Positions 33,201-41,265 of a DNA stretch of 64,000 nt are shown here, piece by piece. The notes under the pieces were generated by a model. It saw nothing but the letters and a program-made list of their open reading frames with translations, was not told the origin of the DNA and searched no databases. The DNA comes from Membranipora membranacea (taxonomy: Eukaryota; Bryozoa; Gymnolaemata; Cheilostomatida; Membraniporidae): the NCBI GenBank assembly GCA_914767715.1, contig OU612066.1, positions 37,424,283 to 37,488,282 of the forward strand. Reading direction: 5' to 3'. Numbering within the stretch: position 1 is the first letter of the stretch; each line of letters opens with the position of its first letter. The position numbers and the translations under genes were made by a program.

Positions 33201-36041
33201 TATGTATCAGAATTGACATTCATTGCAGTTTAACCAGGGTTAACCCACCCAAATGCTGCTGATGGAGCGTTGGGCCTACTCAAACACCCAAAACTCTTAC
33301 CCCACTTTTGGGGCTCCCCAACACCACTTTAATGCAATAGAAAGTGAGTTTGAGCTTATTTTTAGCCTATTATAATTTTCAACTCCAGAATGTTTCTCTC
33401 TACCCCAGATCTATTCAACCCCCGAAAACCTGCTTTGTAAATTCAACCCCCGATAGGCCGGGGGTCAGGGGTACTCCCTACGCCCCTGGCCTTTTTGATC
33501 TTAATTTATTGCATAATCAAATGTTTTACTTGATAATAGGTGATGTTTATTCTTAGATATTCAGTTGTTCATTGTGTTGAGCTTAAAATAATTTATGGCA
33601 AGCTTGAATCATGAATTTATGTTACTTGGTGTTGGCTTTTGTTGGTCTTAAAATAGTAGCTTTACGGTCAAGGGATAGTGTGTGTGTGTTGGAAGATATT
33701 CTATTAAAACGTGGATGCGATGGATCTCTGGCTATTCTTAAAAAAATCATGTAAGCAGTCATTGACTGGAGGTAACTGTAGTTTGAAATACACCAGATCA
33801 GGAAATACATCTCATGTACAGTGCGCTTGAACACTCCCAAAAAACCATTGCATGTTATAGTCAGGAAGTTACTTATGGTAAAGTTTTGTCAGTTTTGCAT
33901 GATGAAACAATTCAATGCTCTACCTGGCATGAATTATTGATGGTGGACGAAGTGCCTCCCATAGGGGAAGGTACCTCCCATTCTCTGAATCATGATGTCA
34001 AGATCTCCCGGAAATGCAATACAAGAAACAAGCACTTCCCTATGGGAGGCACTTTTTCCACCATTAATAATTCATGCCAGGTAGAGTGTTGAATTGTTTT
34101 ACCATGCAAATCTGACAAACTTGCCTGACTATAACATGCTTTGGTCTTTGAGTAGACATTAATAAGTTCCAACCTGTTCTTATAAGTATCTGATAATAAA
34201 GATAATAAATCTGGAGCAGCAAAACTTAAAAAGGATCTAATAATACTAATGTTAAATGTTTACAACTAGTTTCTAGGTAAGTTCTTTTTATTAAATTTAC
34301 CAACAATTTTGTCAAGCTGATAACTCAAAGTGGCAGATTGGAGGTTCGATATTAAAGTCAAAAAGGACAAAAAAATCCACCAACATATATATAGCAGCGA
34401 CTAATAAAAATCACTTTGGTTTTTTCCAAACAGTTCTAGTATAACGGTGTCATCTGCGTATTTGGTGATATACATATTTGGGCTGGACACTGACATGCTC
34501 TCCACATATAATGAGAAGAGAATTGGGGATAGGACACACCCCTGAGGGCATCCAGTCGAAACAGTTAATGCGCTAAATGTATCATTGTGTGTCTTTACTC
34601 GTTGTGTACAATTCGTCAGGAAGTTGTACACCCATGTGATTATGTTGTTATTCACATGTTTCCTGTCAGGATATCTATCAATTTAGAACTGTTAATGGTA
34701 TTGAATGCACTACCAAAGTCTATAAAGACTGCCAGTACATAGTTCTTAGCTGATTTGTCAAGATGTGCAGTGATTCTGTCAAGTAGGGCATCTTCTCTAA
34801 TGGTTGGGGTCATTGATGTGCGAAGATATTTATTGCAAAGTTATAAAATAGCATCAGTTCCTACTTCTATGAGCATATATGTTTGAAGCTATGGCATCAC
34901 ACATCATTAAAAATTACTTGCTCAGGTAGCTAACCCAGTTAAACAAAAGATAAAAGGGTCTTGAAACTTTGCATACAGCAGTTGGGTTAGATACTCCAGG
35001 TGCTTTTCCAGGAAAAAACACCAGATGACAAAATACAGGTAAAAAAATCATGCAATGGAAGACATCTTCTCTACCTAGTTTAGAAACACAAATGGGGAAA
35101 ACAACTTCTCCAATACTGATAGACAGTTTTCTGAGCTCTAATTTGAGCCTCTTTTTGGAATTGTCCTCTCTCCAGTTTGGTACTTTTAACCCACGCCGCA
35201 TAGGAAAAACATGCTGAAAAGAGGGTTATCCTGTAAACCGCTTATAATAGGATAAAAATGATTTGTGATTCAGAATCCGCACCATTGAAAACTGATAGGG
35301 AGATAGTTTGGGAAATAATTTTGGTATCCGGATAGTCAATTATATCAATTTCTGCCAGTTTTGCGGACAAATTTCATAGAAAAATTCACGAATCTTGTCA
35401 CTAAAATTGAGAATTATGAGCTTTTAAACCCCCAAGATTTGGAAACCATGTCACACAGGGTTTTTCAATGGTGCAGGTTCTGAATCAAAAATCATTTTTA
35501 TCCTAATATAAGCAGACCCTCTTTTAGCACGTTTTTCCTATGCGGCGTGGGTAAAAAGTACCAAACTGGAGAGAGGATAACTCATCAAATTAGAGCTCAG
35601 AAAACTATCAATTGACTGTAATGCTACGTCAGCACTTTTTTGTTGCCTGCTTTCACCAATTGATGGTATTGTATTGCATTCCCACCAACAGTTTGGGAGA
35701 AGTTATATAACCTACTCTCTGTTATTTTTAATGGTTTTGCTTTGCACAGATTACGAGAGGAGTACAGGAGGTGGAAAGAGACAGTCGAGAGTGAAGAAGA
35801 TGAATTTCGTCAGCGCTTTGGTGCTCTTACAGATGCATTAGATAAGGCAACTGAGAAATATGAAAGAGAATGGGAGTTATTGAAAATTCGATCAGAAGAG
35901 AATGAGCGGCTGAAACAGGATCACAAGGGGTTGTGGGTTCTGAAAAAGGCAGTAAGAGGTTTGGTTGGTGCTGCAGGAGTGATCATTGCACCATTATGGT
36001 TGCCCCCAGTATTGATACATGATGATCTCTTTGCTGATTAA
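1..36041 (+). CDS. GBP/atlastin-like large GTPase gene, 5' partial, 11 exons
   Basis: Predicted dynamin-superfamily GTPase of the GB1/RHD3 type; relatives fuse or tether membranes (atlastin) or act in immunity (GBP). Exons: 1-251, 3512-3646, 7880-8038, 8888-9016, 9175-9334, 9795-9907, 30640-30765, 31257-31399, 31930-32262, 32366-32437, 35750-36041. Every junction is AG/GT and all phases agree, which argues for one gene despite a 20.7-kb intron. Seen motifs: P-loop GEYRSGKS, the HGIWMW strand before switch II, DCQG as the G3 motif, and LIFLVRDW carrying the RD of G4; the last resembles atlastin more than GBP. The second half is charged and helical, likely coiled coil, ending in a hydrophobic stretch (about GLVGAAGVIIAPLWLPPVLI) 8 residues before the stop. 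Only one hydrophobic segment is seen, against the two of atlastin. A RING domain, as in RNF112, could lie upstream of the window. Function in this organism is inferred. Confidence 0.82.
1281..1610. mobile_element. MITE-like element with about 60-bp inverted ends
   Basis: The left end GTTATGGCCTCTCAAACTTC is the reverse complement of the right end, and similarity runs about 60 bp inward (both arms continue into ATTGGCATTG and a CAGCTGG motif). The inner part has a second inverted pair around GGCAACGCCGCTA and a tRNA-like B-box string near 1453 (CTGGGTTCGAGAGCC). No coding capacity. I could not find a clear target duplication. Confidence 0.75.
2470..2750. repeat. minisatellite, about 20-bp GTGGGAAAATGGAT-type units
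   Basis: Roughly a dozen degenerate units of the form GGTGGGAAAAYGGATTGGTG lie in tandem. Because the unit lacks stops, open frames appear on both strands here; I treat them as artefacts of the repeat. Confidence 0.85.
3512..3646 (+). CDS. GTPase exon with HGIWMW motif
   Basis: Forty-five codons, phase 0 to 0, flanked by TTTAG and GTAAGC. It carries SVTHGIWMWRRVYKIKDKNG, the strand that precedes the G3 motif in GBP and atlastin proteins, and supplies the switch-I region. Confidence 0.85.
3846..4162. mobile_element. inverted-repeat element with tRNA-like core (copy 1)
   Basis: The termini CACTATGTTTCCATGTGAGT and their reverse complement bound a 317-bp element. On the minus strand its middle contains a tRNA-like stretch (about 3965-4045) with a B-box GGGTTCAAATCC and an anticodon-loop-like ACTTTGACG. 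A second copy lies at 57867-58179 and keeps the A-box half that is degraded here. Confidence 0.75.
5804..6231. mobile_element. MITE with TTA duplication, PIF/Harbinger-like
   Basis: Inverted ends TGCYCAGTTTATACATCAAA are flanked on both sides by TTA (5801-5803 and 6232-6234), the 3-bp target pattern of PIF/Harbinger elements. The interior is non-coding and rich in AATTCGGGT-type repeats. Superfamily assignment rests only on the duplication. Confidence 0.65.
6284..6520 (-). mobile_element. LINE reverse-transcriptase fragment
   Basis: Minus-strand reading gives GIPEDTAQGSVLSPLLFSIY followed by LKYADDT, the palm and catalytic motifs of a non-LTR reverse transcriptase. The fragment is short, lies in an intron of the GTPase gene, and has no endonuclease part. 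Confidence 0.75.
6840..7740 (-). repeat. diverged satellite array with single-copy tail (copy 1)
   Basis: Several degenerate units recur with motifs CTGTCGCTGACC, GGGTACACCCTCAT, TTCAGCGCG and CACTTATTTAAAGCGCTTTT. They are the reverse complement of the satellite at 61.4-63.8 kb. A non-repetitive tail (about 7630-7740, with GCTAGGCTGCTTCTGG) also occurs beside that array, so both belong to one mobile or duplicated unit. Confidence 0.7.
7880..8038 (+). CDS. GTPase exon with G3 motif
   Basis: Fifty-three codons, phase 0 to 0, from TTAAAG| to AAG|GTAAGC. It carries VLLIDCQGTGD, the DxxG motif, and the following helix and strand (LSDVLVINLM) typical of the GB1 fold. Confidence 0.85.
8340..8500 (+). 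repeat. possible degenerate SINE
   Basis: A B-box-like GCTTGTTCAAGCCCC near 8404 follows a weak A-box-like region. No clear tail or duplication. Tentative. Confidence 0.25.
8888..9016 (+). CDS. GTPase exon with G4 RD motif
   Basis: Forty-three codons, phase 0 to 0, from ATGCAG| to ATG|GTAAGT. It encodes LIFLVRDWCHD; the RD pair is the base-specificity motif of GB1/RHD3 GTPases, and the context LIFLVRDW is the atlastin form. Confidence 0.85.
9175..9334 (+). CDS. GTPase exon, end of G domain
   Basis: Phase 0 to 1. It encodes a helix and the strand VSVYTLPLPGDKI, matching in position the FxxxxxxxLPHPG segment after G4 in atlastins. Acceptor ATCAG|, donor AGCG|GTAATT. Confidence 0.75.
9795..9907 (+). 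CDS. GTPase exon, linker to helical region
   Basis: Phase 1 to 0, acceptor TTCTAG|, donor AAG|GTAAAA. It encodes the ASKELFDGIFLSEYGDLPTA region, equivalent to the helix joining the G domain to the middle domain. The next compatible exon is 20.7 kb downstream. Confidence 0.7.
9908..11136. other. start of the 20.7-kb intron
   Basis: No exon fits the gene's phase here. It contains a possible SINE-like stretch at 10130-10300 (B-box-like GGGTGCAAATCC at about 10188) and an AT dinucleotide run near 10509-10535. Confidence 0.5.
11137..11643. mobile_element. MITE family member, about 110-bp inverted ends, TA-flanked
   Basis: Inverted ends GACWGTTTYCTGAG carry the motif GTTGTCCTCTCTCCAGTTTG in each arm. 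TA lies on both sides (11135-11136, 11644-11645), as for Tc1/mariner-type targets. A related copy is at 35122-35609 in a later intron of the same gene. Confidence 0.75.
11644..13280. other. intron, no recognised feature
   Basis: AT-rich sequence with no sizeable open frame and no repeat I recognise, apart from a short CACCACCAC run near 12570. Confidence 0.4.
14930..15369. repeat. heptamer microsatellite with a strand switch
   Basis: About 11 copies of ATCATGT read on the plus strand up to 15008, then about 50 copies of the reverse complement (ATACATG) run to 15369, so the array is head to head around the palindrome CATGTATCATGATACATG. One variant unit (GAAACATG) lies near 15073. Long open frames on the minus strand here are repeat artefacts. 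Confidence 0.95.
15380..15558 (-). repeat. tRNA-derived SINE inserted in the LINE
   Basis: On the minus strand the A-box region GGTGGCGTAGTGGTTAGGAT and a B-box-like GGTGCGAATACTGG are spaced as in a tRNA-derived SINE head. It interrupts the LINE endonuclease frame at about 15558, and its 3' side runs directly into the heptamer array. Confidence 0.7.
16387..16640 (+). repeat. left terminal inverted repeat with subterminal repeats
   Basis: Starts TACCGTGGCCCAG. From about 16490 to 16630 it has at least six direct repeats of CATCAAACTTTTCTGTTCTG type, likely transposase-binding sites by analogy with other transposons. An inner block (to about 16760) is also matched in inverted form at 27680-27870. 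Confidence 0.85.
16961..17045 (+). CDS. zinc-ribbon first exon
   Basis: Reads MTMICESCKRTTMQGASFC and on to HHCGKQLKF. The four cysteines form CX2C-X10-CX2C, a zinc-ribbon knuckle pair. The ATG lies 574 bp inside the transposon end. Donor TTTG|GTAAGT, phase 1. Confidence 0.65.
17156..17222. repeat. imperfect hairpin in the first HECT-gene intron
   Basis: AGATGAGCAGGTAACCAGCTA pairs with TAGCTGGTTACTCATCT across a loop of about 25 bases. Confidence 0.6.
17559..17666 (+). CDS. HECT-gene exon, serine-rich
   Basis: Phase 1 to 1, acceptor TTAATAG|, donor CTG|GTAAGC. It encodes a Ser/Ala-rich linker (GRSSSSASCASSAMG). Confidence 0.5.
18059..18120 (+). CDS. HECT-gene exon, basic (uncertain)
   Basis: Phase 1 to 0, acceptor TTTGTAG|, donor AAAAG|GTAATG, encoding a basic stretch. 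Its end phase does not fit the next exon, whereas skipping it does, so it may be alternatively used or not an exon. Confidence 0.35.
18810..19007 (+). CDS. HECT-gene exon, unknown domain
   Basis: Open for 66 codons in phase 1 to 1, joining the exon ending at 17666 and the one starting at 19470. Acceptor TTTTGCAG|, donor AAAG|GTAAGC. I do not recognise a domain. The opposite strand is also open over this stretch, so coding support is moderate. Confidence 0.45.
19470..19568 (+). CDS. HECT-gene exon, helical segment
   Basis: Phase 1 to 1, acceptor TTCACAG|, donor GGTG|GTAAGT. It encodes GTIDLKELSEAQGLPISRLK, which resembles a helix-turn segment but matches nothing I can name. Confidence 0.5.
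20088..20906. repeat. long inverted duplication (hairpin arms of about 343 and 377 bp)
   Basis: Left arm 20088-20430 and right arm 20530-20906 are near-identical reverse complements around a spacer of about 99 bp. The right arm holds about 40 extra bases (near 20640-20685). It lies in a HECT-gene intron inside the transposon. Transcription through it would give a very stable RNA hairpin. Confidence 0.9.
21899..22106 (+). CDS. HECT-gene exon, acidic with SUMO-interacting-type motif
   Basis: Phase 1 to 2, acceptor TTACAG|, donor CAAG|GTAAAA. The product is Ser/Asp/Glu-rich (DRSDAGSDSESLPD) and contains VVHIISDSDEEME: a hydrophobic core followed by acidic and serine residues, the classic form of a SUMO-interacting motif. 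Confidence 0.65.
23802..24085 (+). CDS. HECT-gene exon, N-lobe start, with in-frame TGA
   Basis: Continues phase 2 from a small exon at 22937-22983. It reads KLTPEELSGIL, then TGA, then on through RILVKFTGEELG and DDGGPRREFFSLLMEA, the HECT N-lobe signature. TGA for CGA (Arg) is a single CpG-type transition. Donor TCAG|GTAAGC, phase 1. Confidence 0.7.
24573..24606. repeat. perfect 34-bp palindrome
   Basis: TAAAATGGGTTAGTGGC followed directly by its reverse complement. It sits in the interval where the missing HECT N-lobe exons would be expected. Confidence 0.9.
24962..25145 (+). CDS. HECT-gene exon, N-lobe/C-lobe junction
   Basis: Phase 0 to 1, acceptor TTTCAG|, donor GAAG|GTATTG. It carries KPLSASDVLKTFKV, EGRRAQEEVVMTNMEAFIDM, the segment that precedes the C-lobe in G2E3-like HECT proteins. 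Its start phase does not fit the exon ending at 24085. Confidence 0.65.
25492..25865 (+). CDS. HECT-gene terminal exon, C-lobe with catalytic cysteine
   Basis: Phase 1 start after TTTCAG|, ending in TGA. It shows HILQYATGAAGMPGSGF (C-lobe FxxFxTG-type motif) and TSTCACRPSLPV, where the first Cys occupies the thioester position. The C-lobe itself has no breaks. Confidence 0.75.
26281..27640 (-). CDS. DDE integrase/transposase of the transposon, spliced, possibly frameshifted
   Basis: Catalyses cut-and-strand-transfer of the element, by family. Exon 2 is 27244-26281, stop at 26281. It shows WHIDGHDKLKPYG (first D), IRSDRGTENVNV (second D) and NNQRIEALWS (catalytic E): a complete D-D-E set of the rve integrase fold. 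Exon 1 ends at 27482 (CGCAG|GTATGA) and joins in phase. It encodes an N-terminal helix-turn-helix-like stretch (THTQIIQLLRNRHRISLSHS). Upstream of about 27605 that frame meets a TGA, while MGNPFLPDILNSY in another frame (ATG at 27640) looks like the true N-terminus, so a small frameshift near 27600 is likely. It is convergent with the HECT gene, with 415 bp between the stops. Confidence 0.8.
27645..28765. other. right subterminal region of the transposon
   Basis: Non-coding. An inverted match to the inner left end runs over about 27680-27870 (TGTAGGTCCTMRGTCTAC). The rest (27870-28765) has no counterpart at the left end and is probably a later insertion or lost from the other side. Confidence 0.55.
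28765..28972 (-). repeat. right terminal inverted repeat with subterminal repeats
   Basis: Reverse complement of the left end, including the block GGCCTGAATTGAATTAAACA and the AAGTTTGATGCAGAAC repeats. About 900 bp (27870-28765) separate it from the inner inverted block, so the right arm seems expanded relative to the left. Confidence 0.85.
28973..30639. other. rest of the 20.7-kb intron
   Basis: No exon, repeat or RNA gene that I can support. A short hairpin near 30200-30235 (ATAGATCTAAAAACTG with TTTTTAAATCTATG) is the only structure seen. Confidence 0.4.
30640..30765 (+). CDS. GTPase gene exon, middle domain
   Basis: Forty-two codons, phase 0 to 0, acceptor TTTTCAG|, donor GAG|GTAAAC. 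It encodes an acidic helical segment (MPTLEEGLNEILNGKAYSAA). Its phase fits the exon ending at 9907, so the intervening 20.7 kb reads as intron. Confidence 0.65.
31257..31399 (+). CDS. GTPase gene exon, helical region
   Basis: Phase 0 to 2, acceptor TTTTTTTAG|, donor ACAG|GTATGT. It encodes charged helix (ENMINEVMNALWKETKALYD) with no stop in the frame set by the previous exon. Confidence 0.65.
31930..32262 (+). CDS. GTPase gene exon, coiled-coil region
   Basis: Phase 2 to 2. The acceptor at 31928-31929 is preferred over the one at 31908-31909, which would bring in an early TGA. The product has a strong heptad-like stretch (AKTELAEQQIEQLQQVIRIY). An alternative is a later start at an internal AG near 32040. 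Confidence 0.6.
32366..32437 (+). CDS. GTPase gene small exon
   Basis: Phase 2 to 2, acceptor CTTACAG|, donor GAAG|GTAAGA. It encodes about 24 residues including WHRYTARFFDTKNETTQEYG. Its phase joins neatly to the last exon. Confidence 0.6.
33849..34140. mobile_element. foldback element, arms of about 115 bp
   Basis: Left arm 33849-33967 and right arm 34029-34140 are about 85% reverse complements (shared GCATGTTATAGTCAGG, CTACCTGGCATGAATTATT, GTGCCTCCCATAGGG) around a 60-bp centre. It lies in the last intron of the GTPase gene. No protein is coded. Confidence 0.8.
34395..34830 (-). mobile_element. LINE reverse-transcriptase fragment
   Basis: Minus strand: REDALLDRITAHLDK, FIDFGSAFNTI, then TGCPQGCVLSPILFSLY and ITKYADDTVI. 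The catalytic YADD is intact but the frames are broken near 34650. It is a different family from the LINE at 13-16 kb. Confidence 0.8.
35122..35609. mobile_element. second member of the 11.1-kb MITE family
   Basis: Same ends (GACAGTTTTCTGAGCTCT) and same internal order as 11137-11643. Arms of about 100 bp include TTGTCCTCTCTCCAGTTTGG. TA precedes the left end; the right flank is altered. Confidence 0.75.
35750..36041 (+). CDS. GTPase gene terminal exon
   Basis: Starts in phase 2 after TTGCACAG| and ends at TAA. The first 60 residues are highly charged with heptads (EEYRRWKETVESEEDEF and on). Then comes a hydrophobic stretch VRGLVGAAGVIIAPLWLPPV and a short acidic tail. It may anchor the protein to a membrane or lie flat as an amphipathic helix. 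Confidence 0.75.
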
Positions 36042-38090
36042 CTTATTAATTATTAACTTACACATATCCCCAAGGAGACATTCAAAGGCATCGGCTTCTC
36101 TCAGCAAATATGCTAGGCTTGCCGCCTTTATAGAGCTGAAGTCTCCACTCATGATCTATGAGGAGCATTTTTAACAGATATATCTCAGAAACTTATGCAC
36201 ATCCATTAAAATCATACATAGAGTAATTTGAGACATCGAATAATACATTTAGAATGCTAAAATGATGGAGGCTAAGACAGTCTGGAGTTGTAGATGATAT
36301 GCTATGGGCACAGAGCGTGGTGGTTCAACATTTGGTCAGCGTATTGTTGAATTAGCAATATTATGATGTTTATTAAGTTTGATCTGATTTTACCCTCTGA
36401 AATACAAATTTTTTCTGATTTAATAATATTTTTATGGCTGATTGTTAGCCGTAATGTTCAATTTTCAGCAGTATACATGCTTATCATATTCAATAGTAAA
36501 TCTGCATCAAACATACATGCTCAAGGTCTCAATCATGAGCTTAATTGTAACATCTGAAATAAAAACACAGTCAAAACTAGTCTACGCACTTTGCAGGATT
36601 TGCTTGGATTTTTCCTCTCATTACTTCTACATTAATCTTACTTCAGATACCCTAAGGGTCCAATAATACACATTGAATGACCTTTTGTCAATGTCATGAT
36701 GGCTGAGATTTTTTTCACTACTTGGCAGTGAATATCTCTGCTCATGGGTATTGCCCAAACATGAGGCTACTTTTCCCAGAGTCTGACTGGAAAACTCTAA
36801 TACCCTAATACCTGGAGCAATATAGTAGGTGGCATGAATAGAAATCAATAGATATTGCAGTTTTAGTGCTCCCCTTTACTTACTTATAATAGCTAAGAGC
36901 AGACAACTCCAGCAAGGCCCTGCATTGTTCTCAGACTTTTCCAGGCCGGGGGGGGGGGCCGTCGGGCAAAAGTCTGGGGGGCTCAGACTAAGTCAAAACT
37001 CATGTGATGTGCCTTCAATTGCCCTGTGCAAAAGATTCAGCCGACACAATGACCTGAAGTATGTTTATGACAAGGAAAGCATAGGAGATCGAATTATCTT
37101 CATTTTTAACGTGATATATTGCTTTTTAAAATTTTTTGAATTGTATTGGTGATCATGTTTTATAGTTATTTTCACCAATATTTGACGTTGAGTCACAGTG
37201 ACCTCTGGAAGTTCATTTTGGGGCAGAAAGTGCCCTTTTGAAATTGAGCCCTCTGTGCCTTGTTTTTGAGGTATTTGATAAGTTTATGCTTTCACCATAT
37301 AGAGGAGGCATCGCACTAACTGGAGGAGTGAAAATTTAGTTGAACTTTATGCTTTTAGGCCTCCTGTCTTTGAGACTTGGAACTGATTTTTTGCAATAGT
37401 AATAGGGCCATTTCTGACCCCTCATTACATGCGACCCCAATAATGCAGAAACTAGAATTTCCAATTGGTTATACCCTTTTGGTCTTGTACTGTCACTTAC
37501 ATCAATAATCCTACCAGCTTTCAGATTCTGGTTAGCACAACTGTAACAGATAATCACCCAAATCAAACTCCTTGCCCAAATTTTCACTAATTTAGCGCAA
37601 TATTTTCCAGCCAAAATTCAGAAATTCAGAGAGTCAGTCAAATTTGTTGTCAGCATGATGAACAGCAGGAGATTGTCTAGATATTTATCAAAGCGATTAT
37701 TGATTATGGGTTTACTTATTGAGATATTTGGATTTGGTTTTGATTGTGGCGTTTGATGTTAAATTCAATAGTAGAGAAGTTATGAGCATAAACATTTCTC
37801 TTTCGATGCTAAATAATCACCCATAAAAGGTGATCCGTCGTTGTACACAATGTGCTTTGCATGTAATACTGCATAGAATCTCATCACGCTTTTGCATAAG
37901 GCCACACCAAAGTAATACCTTGATCTAGATGAACGTCCGCCACCTTGTCAGCGCCCTGATAAAATCAAAATACCGCCAGACGCCAGTTGTAAATAGTCAT
38001 AAAATAATAAAATATTTTACCTTGGTCATTTGACGAAGTAAAATATAAAACATATACCCCTAAACGCCTGTCAATTCCCTATATGTATGC
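36042..38090. other. downstream of the GTPase gene, no recognised gene
   Basis: AT-rich. AATAAA at about 36558 could be a distant polyadenylation signal. A G-run with GGGCAAAAGTCTGGGGGG near 36950 recurs in part at 21725 (GGGCAAAAGTCTTGGGGG), so it belongs to some dispersed repeat. Confidence 0.35.
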
Positions 38091-38097
38091 ACATGGC

Positions 38098-38405
38098 ATG
38101 GGCGTCAGAGAGATTTACCAAGGGGTGCTCCTTTTAGCTGTGGAGTAGTTAGTGGCATGTGTAATCTTTTGAAATTCGAGACCCAAAAAGAGAAATTCTG
38201 GTACATACCAGCCAACTTTTATGGATGAGCAACACCAAGCATGATACCAGAAATATTTAACAGCAACATCCTCTTGCCCGGGCCCCGATTGAAAGTTCTA
38301 GCGTTAAAAGAAAACATTGAGTTCCAATTGTTAAAAAAAAAAGAAAATTTTAAACCTCCCAAGGGGTGCTCACTTGAGCACCCTGAGCACCCCTTCTGAC
38401 GCCGA
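38098..38405. mobile_element. hAT-like MITE (tentative)
   Basis: GGGCGTCAGA at the left and TCTGACGCC at the right are inverted. Inside each end lies GGGGTGCTC or its complement, and an imperfect ATGGCA repeat flanks both sides. Confidence 0.45.
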
Positions 38406-38409
38406 TGGC

Positions 38410-40735
38410 ACATGGTATGCATGATATATAATTTTATTACCTATGGTGAGTGGTGACTCAATATGGATGAAGAGATCAAAAACTACAACATGAAAATAAA
38501 ATTCTGTCTTTCTTCTTCTTCATTGTCCATTGTTGATTTTATAATATGGTACTGATTGGCCAATTAGTAGTGTGCTGGACCAATGAGAGGCAAACCTAAA
38601 ATCTTTTAAAATAATCAAATTGGACTCAGAGGAGAGTAGGAGGCGTGGCTTGCTACTCTTGTGTCATTGGCTACTTATTTGTATATTCTGTATATTAGCT
38701 GCTAGGGTAGCCCCAAAAGTATCCTGATATGCAGTTCCTAAAAACAAACAGGACATGCTGGCGTGAGCAGTGCGATATACCTTGGCAGTCTGGACTATGA
38801 TGTGAACACTGTGGAAATGGTGAAAACTGTGAAAGCAGTATCTGAGAGGACATCAAGATGCACTACTTGCACCTATAAGATAACTAAACTCAAAGCTCCC
38901 GCCACACTAAGGGGGTACACAATGGATTCGCATTTTGGCAACACATTGCTTATCACCTATCATACTGATAGTGGTTACTCATGATGCATATCCTGGTTAT
39001 ATCATCTATCTTACTGATAGCCCCATTACTGATATATCACCTATATTACTGATATTGGTAACTCATGATAGCATTTCCCTGAATGCATAAATCTATTTAT
39101 ATCTATGGTGTCCTCCCCACTTAACGATTTGTTCACCAAAACTGTCAGGGTTCTATGTTCCCTACTACTTATGTTTTCATTATCAATGAACTCTGAACTG
39201 TATATCTTTATGATTCTAATATATAAAATATATTCAATCTCACACCATTCGTATTGTTGTTATATAATTAAGGAGAATAAAAACTGAAATTGCAAATGAA
39301 ACCTTCTTTCAATACAATCTCTACATTGTATCAATGCCACATATTATTTAGACAGGAAACTTTTGGTTTACTCTTTGAGCATGTGCACGCTGACCTAGAT
39401 AACCTCTTACTTCCTTTTCGCTCTAATGTCATCGATGAAAATCAAGGTCACACAGCCCGCGGTGTTGGCTGCAGGCTATTCTGTGTTGTACATAACAACA
39501 AATTGCTCATCTATTACACAGCTCCAATTCTGACCTATTTATTTTCTTGGCACTTTGTAACAAAGAAAAGACACTCTAATACAGATATCTTCTCAAGTTT
39601 TATGGATATTTGTAGTAAAAGTTTTTTTTTTATGCTAGTGTTAGCAATTCTTGCTCGGCGGAAGAAAGGCTGTCCTGAAGCCTCTGACTAATATCCATTG
39701 CTGCACAAAATTCAACAGGCAGTGTTTTATAATACTTTGTTTATTGGTATATGCCCTATACCATGCACTAGAAGCTTCATATTTTACCCCGAAGAGCAGT
39801 TTTCACATGTGATTTTTGTCCCTTACAGCAGTTTTTGCGCGCAATTTTTTCCCTTTTCCCATTCTCACTCCAATTCTCCCCTCAGGGGTTGGCAGGTCAG
39901 ACAATTAAGGGAAATAGTAATCCACCTTAACTGGAAACCCATGTGTGGATGGAACCTCACATTCTTTGAAGACTGGTTAAGGCAGTGCTTTCCTTTCTGA
40001 ATCAAGGTTGGTACAGTGTCATCCTTTTGTGAATTTATTATAAAGGCACAGTTGTTCTGCTCATTTAAGTCTCTTCTAGTAAAGTGACCAGTTTTTGTAC
40101 TTGCTACATCTTCTCTGATCCAAACAATCAGACATAGGCGTATTTAACTATCTCGAACTCTCGAATGTTAGAGGCAAGGATGGTTAGAGTGTTGGGAAAA
40201 ATGTTCCACCCTCGAATCAAGTAATGAGGAATTGTCTTCTTTTTCTGTTATTATTATTAGTTGTCCTCTCTTTGTCACTGGACATAAAAGTAAAATTTTG
40301 ATATGAAACCAGTAGACTTTTTGTCGTCTATTGACATTCCAAGGTCATCTTAATTAATACTTTGGGATGCAACGAAGTTACAGGAAAATACAGATAGAGC
40401 AAATCTTTTTCCCTAAAAACTTCCTCATGCTACCCTAATGCTACCCAAATCTCTGGAGTATTGCTCTGTATATATTGTTACCCAGAAAGTCCCTTGACTT
40501 TTATCCCTCCAATCCTCTCATCAATATGCATATTTAGCAACAAAGCAAAGCAAGCACACCAGGTGAGCTTGCTTTGCTTTGTTTGTTTTTTTTTTTCATC
40601 ATCATCATCATGATCATCATTTCATTATTGATGATGATGGTTGGTGGTTGATTGATTGCTTGTTGTTGATTCATTGATTTTATTGTTGTGTTGATTGATT
40701 GAGACTGTCAACAGAACCCCACAGAACCACCACTT
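38410..40735. other. no recognised gene
   Basis: Contains open frames of 60-133 codons that I do not recognise (for example 39290-39691, plus), with no splice or domain support. Short ATATCACCTATMTTACTGATA repeats lie at 38955-39055, and low-complexity GATGAT/GATTGATT stretches at 40595-40700. Confidence 0.35.
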
Positions 40736-40739
40736 AGCC

Positions 40740-41260
40740 ATCATAGTCATAGCTATCAATCATGGTCACTACGCTTGAATATGCAGATGTACTCTGGGAC
40801 CCGTCTGACAATGCCTCTATAGAGGATCTTGAACTAGTGCAAAACAAAGCAGTGAGATTCATAAAAAATATCAAAGGCAGACGTGGCGTCACAGAGGCAC
40901 GTACTAGTCTTGGAATCCAGACTCTACAAGAGAGACGTAAAGCCAATAGAATATCACTCCTGATGAGAATACTCTCAGACCAGAACAAACACGATACCCT
41001 ATCCGCTGACTATGACGAACTTGTAAACTGTAGATCGCAGGCAACTATGAAAACAAGGGCAGCTAAAAGAGGAGAGCCCACCTCTATCCAGGCATCGTCT
41101 GCCGTTTATCATAACAGTTTCCTGCCACGAAGCAAAAGGGACCTCCGGATAGGGTCTCGACAAAATTAACTTTGGAATGGCTACATGCCAGAATTCTTAA
41201 AATACCACTGATCAAACAAATGCTTCAACAAATGAGGCACTCGGCCTTTATACCTGACAT
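40740..41260 (+). mobile_element. LINE 3' part, interrupted
   Basis: Encodes TTLEYADVLWDPSDNASIED and LQERRKANRISLLMRI, the conserved C-terminal region after the RT of CR1/Jockey-type LINEs. The frame ends in TAA at 41169, but a further stretch HSAFIPD resumes in the conserved style. It continues beyond a 5.1-kb insertion at 46361-46410, where an AATTGAGGTAAG tandem tail looks like the LINE 3' end. Confidence 0.7.
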
Positions 41261-41265
41261 GAATC

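Noticed and set aside
39290-40000. Two adjacent plus-strand frames of 133 and 100 codons
   Set aside because: No recognised domain, no splice support and AT-rich composition; kept only as a note in the region entry.
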